Positions 46,190-57,174 of a stretch of 64,000 nucleotides of DNA are shown here, piece after piece; positions within the stretch are counted from its first letter, which is position 1, and each line of letters starts with the position of its first letter. The notes beneath the pieces are model-generated. The model was not told where the DNA came from, did no database searches, and saw only the letters and a program-made list of their open reading frames with translations. The translations under genes and the position numbers were made by a program. This stretch comes from Piscicola geometra (taxonomy: Eukaryota; Annelida; Clitellata; Hirudinida; Piscicolidae). Location of the stretch: positions 7,165,769-7,229,768 of the forward strand of contig OX030955.1 in NCBI GenBank assembly GCA_943735955.1. The letters are read 5' to 3'.

Positions 46190-46864
46190 TATGGTGGGCA
46201 TTACGTAAACTCGGTATCGAGGAGTGGCTGGTGAGAGTGGTGCAGTCTATGTATTCGGAGATAGAAAGCAAGGTAATGGTTGGTGAAGCTTTCAGTGACG
46301 AGTTCGAAATTCGTTTCAGGATGCATCAAAGTTCGGTACTAAGCCCTCTATTATTCATCATCGTGTTAGAAGCGTTATCTATAGTTTCACAATGGATGTC
46401 CATGGGAGCTGTTGTACGCAGATAATTTTGTAGCCATAGCTGAATCTGCTTGTTAAGGTCAAGATATGGAAGAATGGAATGGAGAAAAGGGCTCAAAAGT
46501 TAATATGGGAAAAACCAAAGTTTTAGTATCTGGTGCGAATCTAGAGCTGACCAAGAAATCGGGAAAGTACCCATGTGCAGTCTGCCTTAAAGGAACGGGC
46601 AAAAACTCCATTCTATGCAGCGGGTGCTCATGCTGGGTGCACAAGAGATGCTCAGGCATTAAAGGCTCCTTCCGCTCAGACCCAAATTACAAGTGTGCCC
46701 GCTGTCAAGGCACAGCTCGACTGATAGACGGAAGACCAATTGTGGAAGTTCTTGTTGATGAAGACAAACTTGAAGTCGTTCCTGAATTCTGCTACTTAGG
46801 TGACATGCTGTCTGCAGGTGGAGGCTGTGAGGATGCTGCCATAACCCGATGCAAGCGTGCGTGA
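46190..46864 (+). mobile_element. Non-LTR retrotransposon RT fragment
   Basis: The reading frame, with breaks, gives WALRKLGIEEWLVRVVQSMY, then MHQSSVLSPLLFIIVLEALS (RT motif), then LLYADNFVAIAE at the catalytic box, where YADD is expected. It ends in a Cys-rich finger (CAVCLKGTGKNSILCSGCSC, WVHKRCSGIKG) and FCYLGDMLSAGGG. The second catalytic Asp is replaced by Asn, and a stop and frameshift lie near 46425. Dead fragment. Confidence 0.85.
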
Positions 46865-46869
46865 GGAAA

Positions 46870-47768
46870 ATTTCGTCAACTTGTAGGGAAAAACAACAGA
46901 AACGTGGAACGCTTTATGCTCGTGCTCCTAAATTTTCTCATATTTCTCATTATCTTCGTTTGTTAAATTGTTTTCCTCTGATATCTAGTGACTAAATATG
47001 TTCAAAATTCCTAAATGTATTCCTCCAATTTATCTTTAATATCTAATTAAACAACTCCCTAAATCTGGTCTAGATCATCGACCTTTAAGTGTTCTTTTCG
47101 TTTTTCAGTTAAACTCTCTTTTGCTCAACTTATAGCTTTCCGTCGTGGTTTTAAGACGTATTTGTTCGATACGTGATGGCTGAGCGCTTTTCTTCCCTTC
47201 GCAAAGGGCGCTAATGCCTAGTATTTTAGGTGAAACTTGAATCTAGTCATAAATATAGAAATATATTTTTTATTTTAAATCTTCAAAAATCGAAAAAAAG
47301 ATTTATTGGTGTCATTATCCTAATAGGCGTTTATTAAGGTAGAGGTGAACGAATGCGGCATTGTGGTCAGACAGAAGTGTGTATTGGCCAATTTATCACA
47401 CGAAATATGTATGAATTATGAATTGATGTATAAATATCTAAACTTTAGTTAATCAAGACCATTATAAATAGACATCATAATCATCATTGAAAGTAATCGA
47501 AATCAAAAGACAAAATTTTTTCCAATGGGCGCTGTTTATGACATAGGAAAACAAGAATACGGCAAATGGGCATGAAAACGTGGATGAAACAATCGAAGTT
47601 TAATACAGTGGATGCCAATATATGCAAAAAATGGCTTGCATATTTGTTTGTCAAGCGCATAATTGTTTTAAAACGAAGCCATGTTTGGGTAATGATTCTG
47701 AATTTAAACTAAACAATAATTTTCATTCAAACCCAAATGAATTATTTGTATGCGTATGTCTTGGTGGA
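46870..47768. other. Spacer, possibly repeat-derived
   Basis: 47195-47225 contains CGCAAAGGGCGCTAATGCC, which resembles the 'GGGCGCTA' tail sequence near 41.02 kb, so a repeat 3' end is likely. Otherwise nothing supported. Confidence 0.35.
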
Positions 47769-48104
47769 AGATAAAACTCGGGGGTTGCTAAATGGAACGG
47801 GTAAAACGCGGATGAACTTTGGAAGGATTATCCGCGGGAAGGTGGGTAGAAAGCTGGAACATTGTTGATTCGCCGGAATATGAAAAATTCAATTCATTAT
47901 ATATTTTTGTCTACTGAGAAATAATCGAGAATATTCGCTCTTCTGGGTGTGCAACGAGAGCAGCAGAAGAACAGGGTGTCAGGAAAGAAGAGTTCGAGTC
48001 AGCTGAACTTATTGATGCGTCGACGAATGAAAGAGCGGCGCATCTCATTAAACACAGTAAAATTGCACTGAACCCCCAAATAGGTGTGTTTACAGTACAG
48101 GGAA

Positions 48105-48197
48105 CAAATGAACCCCGTTTAGTGCGGTTTTTTCCCACAATTCATTGTTCCTGCCCGTGGAAAAAAACTGCTAGCACATACAAGCAGCACGTCTCTA
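48105..48197 (+). repeat. ~93-bp direct repeat, copy 1
   Basis: GGAACAAATGAACCCCGTTT to AAGCAGCACGTCTC recurs at 48832-48924 with about seven differences. It encodes the SWIM-like segment in both copies. Confidence 0.85.
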
Positions 48198-48476
48198 TAA
48201 CAAACACACACCTTGCACCAAACAGGCGATGATGGATCTTATGATGGAGATGATGAAGGAGGAGGAGGACGAGTCAAGACAACTCTCCACAATACTCACC
48301 CATCTCAAGGAACAATACAACACCACCATAGATCCTAAGACAGCGTAGGAAGCAAGCGAAAGAGAGCAGATGAAACGTCTGGAAGGAAGCGTCCAAGTTT
48401 GCAAGTTTTCGACTTCATTCCTGCAGACGATGTGGAGCCAAATGAATTGGTTGCTCTGATCGAAGATATTCAATGC

Positions 48477-48797
48477 TGATTATATTACAATTAAATACCG
48501 TAGGATCAAAAAAATAGACTGGATTAACTTCAATATTGACCTCAAATCATCTTCTATATTAGATAGCAAGAGATGCACTACAGACCAATACGTCGAACAT
48601 ATAAGCAATGTCCTCCTCAAACTATTAGATAAGCATGCGCCACTACAAACAAAAGTCATACGGCGATCACACCAAAATCGCCACAAAATTTCACTGGAGG
48701 CAATAAGAGCCAAAAGACACAGAAGGAAAGCTGAGAAAACTTATTTCAAAGATCCTTCATCTTCTAATAAACCACTATATGCTAAAGCAAAGCATTA
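48477..48797 (+). mobile_element. LINE pol fragment nested in the TIR element
   Basis: The frame reads KKIDWINFNIDLKSSSILDS, then LLKLLDKHAPLQTKVIRRSH, then AIRAKRHRRKAEKTYF. This is the linker between endonuclease and RT that CR1/Jockey-like LINEs share ('LLDKHAPL..K', 'R..RR.E..'). It ends at a TAA and no RT core follows. Confidence 0.7.
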
Positions 48798-48831
48798 ACA
48801 AGAGAAGCAATTATCATATAAGATAAGGGAA

Positions 48832-48924
48832 CAAATGAACCCCGTTTAGTGAGACTGTTCCCCACAATTCATTATTCCTGCCCCGCGGAAAAAAACTGCT
48901 AGCACATACAAGCAGCACGTCTCA
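48832..48924 (+). repeat. ~93-bp direct repeat, copy 2
   Basis: Second copy of the repeat at 48105-48197. Downstream it continues as HIQAARLSIGM-like sequence, which looks more like the original SWIM segment ending than copy 1 does. Confidence 0.85.
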
Positions 48925-49432
48925 GCATAGGCATGAGAGAAGCAATTCTGGGAAGGCAGGTGAACCGTTGTCGATTTTTTAGGGCAGGATTTTTGAGCAC
49001 TTAATTGCACTTTTTTTCGTTCATTGAAGCATTTATTCATGTCATACATTCACTCATCATTCGTTCACTTTTTATTACACATAAATATATAATGAATTAA
49101 CTTTTTCTTATTCCGGCAAATCAACCATGTTTCCGCTTTCTACCCACCTTCCCGCAGAATAATCCTGCCAAAGTCTTCCCGCCTTTTAGCCGTTTCATAC
49201 CCGCAACTCGCGAGTTTTATCTATACCATTAGATAAAATAAATATATTAAATAAATACATAAAATAAAACATAATAGTTCCTAGTAAATTTATTATATAT
49301 TTCAATTATTTTATTTAATCATAGAATTAATATATATTAGTTTATATTTTATTATTATTTTATATTAATAATATTTAAAATAAAATTTCGAGTATCTTTA
49401 TGAGTACTTATAAAGAGTTTAGGTTGTATCCT

Positions 49433-49664
49433 TATTCATTGCCAAGTGGTCTTGAAGCTCGATCGGGTTTACGCCACGTTAACAATATTCGTCGTTGTAT
49501 TGTCTTTTATTGCGTTTCTGTCATTTCTAGTACTTTAAAATATTGTATTATGTAATTACTTTTATACATATTTTCCTCACATTTTATACAAAACTCAGTA
49601 CAACGACGAGTATTAATGACGTGGCGTATGCCCGGACCAGATTCAATACCACTTGGTAATGAAT
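49433..49664. repeat. Head-to-head pair of SINE 3' bodies (or palindromic MITE)
   Basis: The left arm TATTCATTGCCAAGTGGTCT to TCGTCGTTGTATTG and the right arm are inverted copies of about 65 bp separated by about 100 bp. The arm sequence matches the body of the tRNA-derived SINE at 61.8-62.0 kb (the 'gtggcctggaagcccgttcg' part). It could therefore be two truncated SINEs facing each other or a MITE built from them. Confidence 0.65.
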
Positions 49665-49674
49665 AGTGGTACTA

Positions 49675-50863
49675 TTAGGTTGAGGAATAAGCTCGTGGCA
49701 ATTTTTATAATTTCAATGTTTTTTCTATTTGACCACAAGTATCATTCGACAGACCCTTCCCCCTCTACAAATCTTTGTTTTTTTCATAGTTAAACTTTGA
49801 GAATACTTTTTAAGCTTTGAAATGGAGCACCCACGAAGTGAAAATGAGCCTTTTCGACACCTGCTATTTTTTGCTTTTCCTCGAGGACAAAAAGCAGCTG
49901 AAGCAGCCCGTGAGGCTCGCAAAAGTATACGGCAAAAGTGTCATAGGCCATTCTACTGCACGAAAATGGTTTTCCAAAATCAAAAATAACAAATCAGACT
50001 TTAATACACGCCCCGCAGCGGAAGAACTTCGGAATTTGACGAAGAAAGTCCTTTCGAAGGAGAACGGTCGCCAAACAAGTAGTCAATTGACTGAAAAACT
50101 GAAGTGTGAAAAAAACAATTCTAAAGCATCTTCATTCATCTTTCGATATTTGGAGCAATCCGGAATGGGGTTTCTGCCTTCTATCAGATGGAATTATGTT
50201 TTTTCTTTTTACAATGTGGAGTGTGTAAAGTTTAAACTGTGAAGATGTTTGCACAGATTTGTGACTGGAGATGAAAAGTGGTGCCTATACATAAAGATGA
50301 AGCACAGAAAAGAGTGGGTCGCCTCAGGAGATACGCCAAAACCGAGTGAAGCCAGAATTTCATCCAAAAAAAGACAATGATCTGCGTTTGGTGGGAAGGC
50401 GTGGTGTACTGAGAAATGCTTCAAAAACCACAGTGAACAAAAAGCTCTACCCAGCCCAGTCACACCGAGTGGAAGAAGCTTGGCGAGAGAAAAGGCGCCA
50501 TCGACAAGGCCATGCCACACTCCTCCACGACAACGCCAGGCCTCATGTTGCGCAAGTCGTCAAGGTCGCCCTCCAAGAGCTCGAATGGGAGGCCCTTCAG
50601 CATCCTTCGTATTCTCCGGACCTTGCACCGACGGATTAGCATCTTTTCCGGTTCTCACCACATGAGGGGCGTTGCCTTCGAAAATCAAGAAGACTTCAAA
50701 ATCTGGCTCAAAACTTCCTCGCACCAGCAAATTGGAATGAACAAATTGGTGGAGGAGGTCGTGAACAGAAACAGAGAATATATAACTAATTAATTTGTTG
50801 ATATTACACCTGATTATTTTCAACATAACATAATAGGAAAAAAACGCTAATTCCTGAACCTAA
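49675..50863 (+). mobile_element. mariner-family element
   Basis: Terminal inverted repeats TTAGGTTGAGGAATAAGC at the left and, in reverse, TTAGGTTCAGGAATTAGCG at the right, with TA on both sides (49673-49674, 50864-50865). It is 1,189 bp, the usual mariner size. It starts three bases after the SINE pair's flank. Confidence 0.9.
49822..50793 (+). pseudogene. mariner transposase, inactivated
   Basis: Starts MEHPRSENEPFRHLL at 49822 and shifts frame near 49910. HTH-like text is ARKVYGKSVIGHSTARKWFS. The DDE parts are visible in order: FVTGDEKW, LLHDNARPHVAQ and YSPDLAPTD, spaced as DD34D. A TAG follows the third Asp immediately (50637-50639), where Tyr is normal, and there are at least three frame changes. 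The C-terminal part (FENQEDFKIWL to NREYITN) is recognisable in another frame. Confidence 0.88.
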
Positions 50864-50984
50864 TACTTAAACAATTTATAATTACCAATAAAATACTCAA
50901 AAAGGTTAGTATTTTAAATATTCTGTTATATATAATTCTTGTTTTAAACATATCTACATATCTATATATATCTTGTTTATCCTC

Positions 50985-51870
50985 TTATTTAATTGTTGTT
51001 TAGTTGTTGTTTAGTTGTTATTGTTGTTGTTATTGTTGTTGTTTAGTTGTTGTTTAGTTGTTGTTATTGTTGTTGTTATTGTTGTTTAGTTGTTGTTATT
51101 GTTGTTTAGTTGTTGTTTAGTTGTTGTTATTGTTGTTTAGTTGTTGTTATTGTTGTTTAGTTGTTGTTATTGTTGTTTAATTGTTGTTTAGTTGTTGTTA
51201 TTGTTGTTGTTATTGTTGTTGTTATTGTTGTTTAGTTGTAATTGTTTAGTTGTTGTTATTGTTGTTTAATTGTTGTTTAGTTGTTGTTATTGTTGTTTAA
51301 TTGTTGTTTAGTTGTTGTTATTGTTGTTGTTATTGTTGTTGTTTAGTTGTTGTTATTGTTGTTGTTATTGTTGTTGTTATTGTTGTTGTTGTTATTGTTG
51401 TTGTTTAGTTGTTGTTATTGTTGTTGTTATTGTTGTTTAGTTGTTGTTATTGTTGTTTAATTGTTGTTTAGTTGTTGTTATTGTTGTTGTTTAGTTGTTG
51501 TTTAGTTGTTGTTATTGTTGTTTAGTTGTTGTTTAGTTGTTGTTATTGTTGTTTAGTTGTTGTTATTGTTGTTTAGTTGTAATTGTTTAGTTGTTGTTAT
51601 TGTTGTTTAATTGTTGTTTAGTTGTTGTTATTGTTGTTGTTATTGTTGTTGTTTAGTTGTTGTTATTGTTGTTGTTATTGTTATTGTTGTTGTTTAGTTG
51701 TTGTTATTGTTTTTGTTATTGTTGTTTAGTTGTTGTTATTGTTGTTTAATTGTTGTTTAGTTGTTGTTATTGTTGTTGTTATTGTTGTTGTTTAGTTGTT
51801 GTTTAGTTGTTGTTATTGTTGTTTAGTTGTTGTTATTGTTGTTGTTGTTTTTTAGTTGTTGTTTTTGTTA
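50985..51870. repeat. TTGTTGTTATTGTTGTTTAG minisatellite, about 880 bp
   Basis: Higher-order mixture of TTG, TTA and TTTAG units, lying 3' of the CCM2 coding end on that gene's strand (AAC-rich). The last coding triplets of CCM2 (Asn-Lys-Asn-rich) run into it. Confidence 0.92.
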
Positions 51871-52661
51871 TTTTTGTTGTTTAGTTGTTGCATGAAGGCC
51901 TCATAGGTGGGAAGGTCTTTGGCTGGAATGAAAGGCTTCATTTCTGATGACGATAATGATGATGACGATAATGATAATGACGATAATGATGATGACGATA
52001 ATGATGATGACGATAATGATGATGACGATAATGATGATGACGATAATGATGACGACGATAATGATCCTATAAAGACCTGAGAGGAGGTGGTGGTGGCGAG
52101 GGCCGTAGAGTTCGATGAGCTGGAGGAGGAAGTGCTCGAAGGGCAGGTCGACATGCCACCTGCGAACCAAACTCGCAAACAACTCCAACTGACTCCTGTC
52201 CAGTACCTTGTACAGCTGTTGTTGTTGTTGTTGTGGTGGGAGTGAAAGTTGTTGTGGAAGTGAGGGTTGTTGTTGTAGTGGTAAAGGTTGTTGTTGTTGT
52301 GGAAGTGAGGGTTGTTGTTGTTGTGGAAGTGAACGTTATTATTGTTGTTTTGGAAGTGAATGTTATTGTTGTTGTGGAAGTGAGGGTTGTTGTGGATGTG
52401 AAAGTTTTTGTTGTGGAAGTGATGAATGGGTAGATGCGGTCTTGTGGTGGTATTTGACAGGCACATTTGAAAGTCCAAACCTCACTCATGTACTTCATTA
52501 TGAGTTCTTTCTCATTACTGCTGAGATTGGCACTGATTGGTGTTGTGGTGTTTGTTGTTGTTGCTGCTTCATTCTTGTTGTTGTTGTTGTTGAGTTCTTT
52601 GTGGTTGATGGTGGCGTCATCAGTGACAGTCGCCAAGCTTCTACATGAGTCGGAAAAACTG

Positions 52662-52728
<67 letters not shown>

Positions 52729-52883
52729 CGTGTAAGTGTGTGTGATGTGTGTATGTGTGATGTGTGTTGGAGATATAAGTATGTTTGTTTGTATTGAAGC
52801 ACGTTGAACGTACAAGCTGTAGGGACCAGAAGAGTGCAAGTCTTCCGTAGATTCTGTTGGAGTAACAAGTGCTATTATTTCTT

Positions 52884-52978
<95 letters not shown>

Positions 52979-53410
52979 GACTTGGCATCTTCTCAGTGGC
53001 CTCTTGTCGCTGCAGCAACTCCTCAAACAACAACTCCCCCTGCGTGCACAAGCGCTGTGCATCTGACTGTGCATGAATTGATGGCTGGATGGATAACGGT
53101 GTGCATGAATAAACGGGTGGATGGATGATTAAATGAGAGAAAAATTTGTATTTGATGACTTTAGATGGGAAAATTAATTAAAATAGATAAAAGAACGAAG
53201 GAATGATGATCGGGAAAGACAGATAAATGATGGATGAATGGATGGATGGATCAATGGATAAATGATGAATGGATGGATAAATGGATGGATGGATGAATGA
53301 ATTGATGTGCTCATATCACCTTATTTTCACATTGGAGGACCACCAATCGATAAGCAAGTTCTTCATCCACTTCATTCATCATGAGTCTTTTGCTGAGTAC
53401 CTCAACTGTT

Positions 53411-53477
<67 letters not shown>

Positions 53478-56400
53478 AACTATGTATGTATGTATGTATC
53501 TATCTATCAGAGTATTTATATAGCGCCATTTAATAAATCTCAATAGCGCTCTAAACATTAATTTCATGGCAGTGAAAACAAATATGTTTTCAGCATATCA
53601 TTGAACATCTTAACCGTTAAACCCGGCTGCCGCAATTGATTTGGCAGGCTGTTCCATACAAGAGAGCCAGACACAGAAAATTGTCTTGCCCCTATTTTTA
53701 AACGTGTGGGTGGAACAGCCAATTAGTTCACCTCATCAGAACGCAATCGATAGGGTTGCAAAGTGTTTGTTTTCAAAGTGCACCTATCCATAAGGTATTT
53801 TGGTGTATGTATGTATGTATGTATGTATGTATGTATGTATGTATGTATGTATGTATGTATGTATGTATTAGAGGTCGGACATGGACGATTTTTCATTCTC
53901 GGTCCCGTCCCGTTCCCGAAATTTGTTTTCCCGTCCCGTCCCGTTCCCGATGGAACATCAGAATTTTGATTCCCGTCCCGACCCGTTCCCGCAACTCGAT
54001 TACCGGTCCCGACCCGTTCCCGAAACTTTTTTGTTATTTTAGTTATTTTCGCTGCCATTTTCACTGGTCCCAAATTTGCTAGTTCTAACATTTATTAAAA
54101 TTTATTATTTGAAAGTCAGAGAATATTTCTTTTAATAAAATAAAAAAAACACGATTTAAATTTCAAATATTTATTGAAATGAAAGTATTGAAGTTAGTCA
54201 TTGTTTTTGAGTAATTTAATCAAGTCTTTGTTGCTTTTCACACGGGTTAAACCGTTAAGAGTTTCAGCTTTCAAATGAGATGATCTTGGGTCTGAAGTTA
54301 AACGACCACATATTGAAAAATTCCGTTCACAGGGAATATAACTTGCAGATATACTAAACAAAACTTTGGCTACTTCTTATAGTATTTGAAAATTTCTCAA
54401 TTTACTCAAATAAAATAAAACATCTTTATAATCTTCAATTTTGTTGGGAGGTAATTGTGAATATTTGTACAATTCATCCTCTTCTGAACTTTTTTCTTCG
54501 TTCATTATTATTAATTCTTCAATAATGTTAGAAATATGTTTTTTGACAACATTCTTATTCTCCATAACTGCAAATATAAAATCATTCGTATAATTTGATA
54601 GTATAATAATTTTATTATAATTTTTACGTTATAAAAACAAACATAATAGGTCTAAATAACCATCATTTGTTTTTTTTCTCAACGGCACTGCATCTTGGTC
54701 TGGCTGTACAAAATAGAATTAAATTTTCTCTATTGAAAGTCTTGGTATTTATTTCTTTTCTATCGCAAACTTGTTCCTATTATTCTTTCATACTGGGGAT
54801 GCAACAGACATGCTGCCATATGAATAAGATCAATGGCATCTTTTCTTTTGTCGAAATGATCAACTGAGCAATCATTTGGAAATTAATCATTCAAATTCAA
54901 AGTATTAATTTATAAAATTAAAATAATATAACTTACCATTTTGATTTCATCTGAAAAGTTTTCATCATCACCCAGTTGTTCTAATCTCCATAATATTTGG
55001 ACTCGCCATAACAACTTCAAATGTAGTGTTGGAGATTTTGACATTGACATTGGCAATGGTGGCTTCGTTATACATTTCTATTGCATTTAATACTTATTTT
55101 AAGTACGGAGTATCGATGAGATAAAGATTTCCATACTTAGAAGTTTGCTGAAAAATCATCGTTAAAGAATCCAATCCCAATAACTGTTATTCCCGTTTTT
55201 CCCGTTCCCGATTTAAAAGTTGATTCCCGTTCCCGAATTTTCCCGATTTGAATGTTGATTCCCGTGCCCGTCCCAAAAACCTATTCCCGGTTCCCGACTT
55301 TTCCCGTCCCGAAATTAATTTTCATTCCCGTTCCCGCGGGAGGCCCGCGGGTACCCGGTCAGATCGGGTACCCGGTCCGACCTCTAGTGTGTATGTATGT
55401 ATGTATGTATGTATGTATGTATGTATGTATGTATGTATGTATGTATGTATGTATGTATGTATGTATGTATGTATCCTAAATGAGAGACCGTATTTGAGAG
55501 CGATGATGTGCTGTTCGTCTTCATTGACGTATGAGATGTTGGAGACCTGGTGCACAGAGAGTCTCAAGAGGACGTGCTGTGGTGGTACATAGAATAAGAA
55601 CAAAAATAAGATCTAAATATTTATAATAATAGTCATATAATTAATTCTGAAATGATAAAACAAAAAAATAAAAAAAGTGATATTCATTCTAGAATGATGA
55701 AACCAAAAAAATGTAAATAATGAATGAGCTGGCGAACAAATGAACCTGCTGGTTGTCATTGCTGACGATTTTGAATGAATTGCCCATCTTTGGATTGTTG
55801 ATGGGAATGCATGTGGGTAAGAGATGAATGGGTAAATGGATGCTAGCAACGAGGCTAAGCCCCTTGATCGAACATTTTTACAACTTATTTATAACGCACA
55901 TTTCTTTTTAAAAGCTCCCTTTAGATAAACTTCAAATGCATAATACATTTATGAAAACGCTAATTGGAATTTTCAATTAAAATTTCTGTTATTTAATATT
56001 ATTTTCAAGAACTTTGAAGAGAGCGTTCTTGCTGAAGACTCTGGTGTCCTTGAGTTGTCCTTCCCTCTGTGGTGTATGCAAGGTGTAGATAAAATGCGAA
56101 AAGCGAAAATTATCATGGCTAAACGTGGGAACATTATCTTATTCTAGCACTAACCCTAACACCAAAACTAACTCTGAATATTTTAATGGAAATTTAAAAA
56201 TGGAAATTATAGATATTTCGCTTTTTTAATGCTTGCCATTTTGCATTTCTCATTTCATCTACACCCGTATGCAAATGGATTGAGTGCAAGAACAAAAACA
56301 AGTTCAACAAACACAATAGAAATGAAACAACAAGCACAACAACATCATCAACAAAGACCAACTCTGGCCTGGTCGATGCTCCTCATCACCTGGCACCTGC

Positions 56401-56486
56401 TCGCCATGTCCAACTCCAGAGCCACTCCATCCACCTCGCCCTCGTACTGTTCAAGTGACATCAGAAGTTCATTCCAACATTGCAAG
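51852..56486 (-). CDS. ccm2: CCM2-like protein (malcavernin), N-terminus incomplete
   Basis: CCM2 is the scaffold of the cerebral-cavernous-malformation complex, binding KRIT1 through a PTB domain and MEKK3 through a C-terminal harmonin-homology domain. Exons that join in phase: 55842-55746, 55576-55489, 53405-53320, 53066-52982, 52853-52814, 52640-52481, 52215-52077, 51943-51852. An upstream exon at about 56486-56363 gives YEGEVDGVALELDMASRCQV then MRSIDQAR, like CCM2's 'YLGQLTS...SR...ID.AKR'. The PTB core is HVLLRLSVHQVSNISYVNED, HIIALKY, AYRLVVLQCENK and CTQGELLFEELLQ. An Asn/Thr-rich linker follows. The harmonin-like end is LFASLVRRWHVDLPFEHFLL, LIELYGPRHHHLLS and MKPFIPAKDLPTYEAFMQQL. 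The order is collinear with vertebrate CCM2. The first exon, the start codon and the join to 55842 are unresolved. An hAT element lies in the 55489-53405 intron. Confidence 0.82.
52660..52745. repeat. (TG)n microsatellite in a CCM2 intron
   Basis: TG tract with one TATGTATG interruption at about 52682. Confidence 0.92.
52877..52978. repeat. (CTA)n microsatellite in a CCM2 intron
   Basis: About 33 CTA triplets with one CCA. Read on the CCM2 strand it is (TAG)n directly after the donor of the 53066-52982 exon. It resembles the LINE tails elsewhere, but no LINE sequence is attached here. Confidence 0.92.
53095..53300. repeat. (ATGG/ATGA)n imperfect tetranucleotide repeat
   Basis: GGATGGATGAATGGATGGAT-type units with interruptions. 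Intronic in CCM2. Confidence 0.8.
53412..53477. repeat. (TG)n microsatellite in a CCM2 intron
   Basis: Tract of TG with one TTTG. Read on the CCM2 strand it lies just upstream of the acceptor of exon 53405-53320 (CACACAAACAG). Confidence 0.92.
53806..53868. repeat. (ATGT)n, left part split by an hAT element
   Basis: About 16 ATGT units ending directly at the hAT terminus. The tract continues after the element at 55387-55474. Confidence 0.95.
53869..55386 (-). mobile_element. Non-autonomous hAT element A
   Basis: Terminal repeats TAGAGGTCGGAC and GTCCGACCTCTA; target copies gtatgtat / gtgtgtat (one mismatch) in a microsatellite. The ends are dense in 'cccgtcccgttcccg' words. The minus strand keeps only the transposase C-terminus: MENKNVVKKHISNIIEEL, then a stop-interrupted stretch, then an hAT dimerisation end (IPCERNFSICGRLTSDPRSS). 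It is 1,518 bp and the same family as the element at 61.2 kb, in the opposite orientation. Confidence 0.9.
55387..55474. repeat. (ATGT)n, right part
   Basis: About 21 ATGT units after one GTGT. Together with 53806-53868 it was one tract before hAT element A inserted. Confidence 0.95.
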
Positions 56487-57174
56487 CTGATACAATACAG
56501 CAAGTAGAATACAATGCACCAAACGAATATTAAGAATAATAATGAAACTTCAGTCAAATTTTAGTTACTAAAATAGTGACACCCAATCATCATAGTATTT
56601 TAAAAAGTTAGTTTTAAATATTATTATTATTTATGGTACTTATGAACAGTTTAAAAATTATAATTATTTATAAACCGAGTGGTCTCAAAGCACGATCGGG
56701 TTCACACCCAGTTTATAATATTCGTTGTTGTATCTTATCAAATTGGTTGTTTGATTTTATTCCACACATTGAAGTACGTATGAGAAAACTTTAAAAACAA
56801 TGATAATCAGATGTCAGTAAAAAATGGTTTCCAAAATATCAGCAAATGAAACGTGAGAAATATCAATGAATCAACTGATTTACCTGAACTTCGATAGCTT
56901 CCATGAAATAGTTAGTTTAAGTATTTTTAAACATCGAGTTAAAAAAATTATGAAAGTAACTTATTTATCTCGTGTCTCATCATAAATTCATTTAGTTTTC
57001 TGCCAACAAAACCCTCGTAACTTTAAATAATTAAACTTTCAAAACTCATTTTTTACAACCTATTTAGTAGCGCTGCATTTTCAAAATATTTACACACTAA
57101 TTTTAATAATTAAAAATTGTAGCGTTTATAAAAAATTATTAAATTATTAAAAAACATAAAAAACACGGAAATTA
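56487..57174. other. CCM2-TIPIN intergenic region with a SINE fragment
   Basis: AT-rich, contains the missing CCM2 5' end or promoter and TIPIN's 3' UTR. A fragment at about 56673-56755 (CCGAGTGGTCTCAAAGCACG, ATCGGGTTCA, TTCGTTGTTGTAT) matches the SINE body found at 49.4 and 61.8 kb. No gene frame seen. Confidence 0.55.

Larger units (their letters stand above)
47769..49222 (+). mobile_element. Long-TIR DNA element with a SWIM-like segment
   Basis: The outer 135 bp at each end are inverted copies (AGATAAAACTCG outermost; GCGGGAAGGTGGGTAGAAAG and AATTCATTATATATTT further in), about three-quarters identical. Inside, the plus strand reads VFTVQGTNEPRLVRFFPTIH then CSCP, like the SWIM-type zinc-binding segment found in many repetitive invertebrate ORFs. 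A basic tail with TSGRKRP follows. A second, slightly different copy of this segment lies at 48832-48924, and a LINE pol fragment lies between. Superfamily not identified. Confidence 0.6.

Noticed and set aside
53500..53800. Calling a gene from 'gttccatacaagagagccag' sequence between CCM2 exons
   Set aside because: It looks like a dispersed repeat with 'AGCGC' words; no open frame and it lies in a CCM2 intron.
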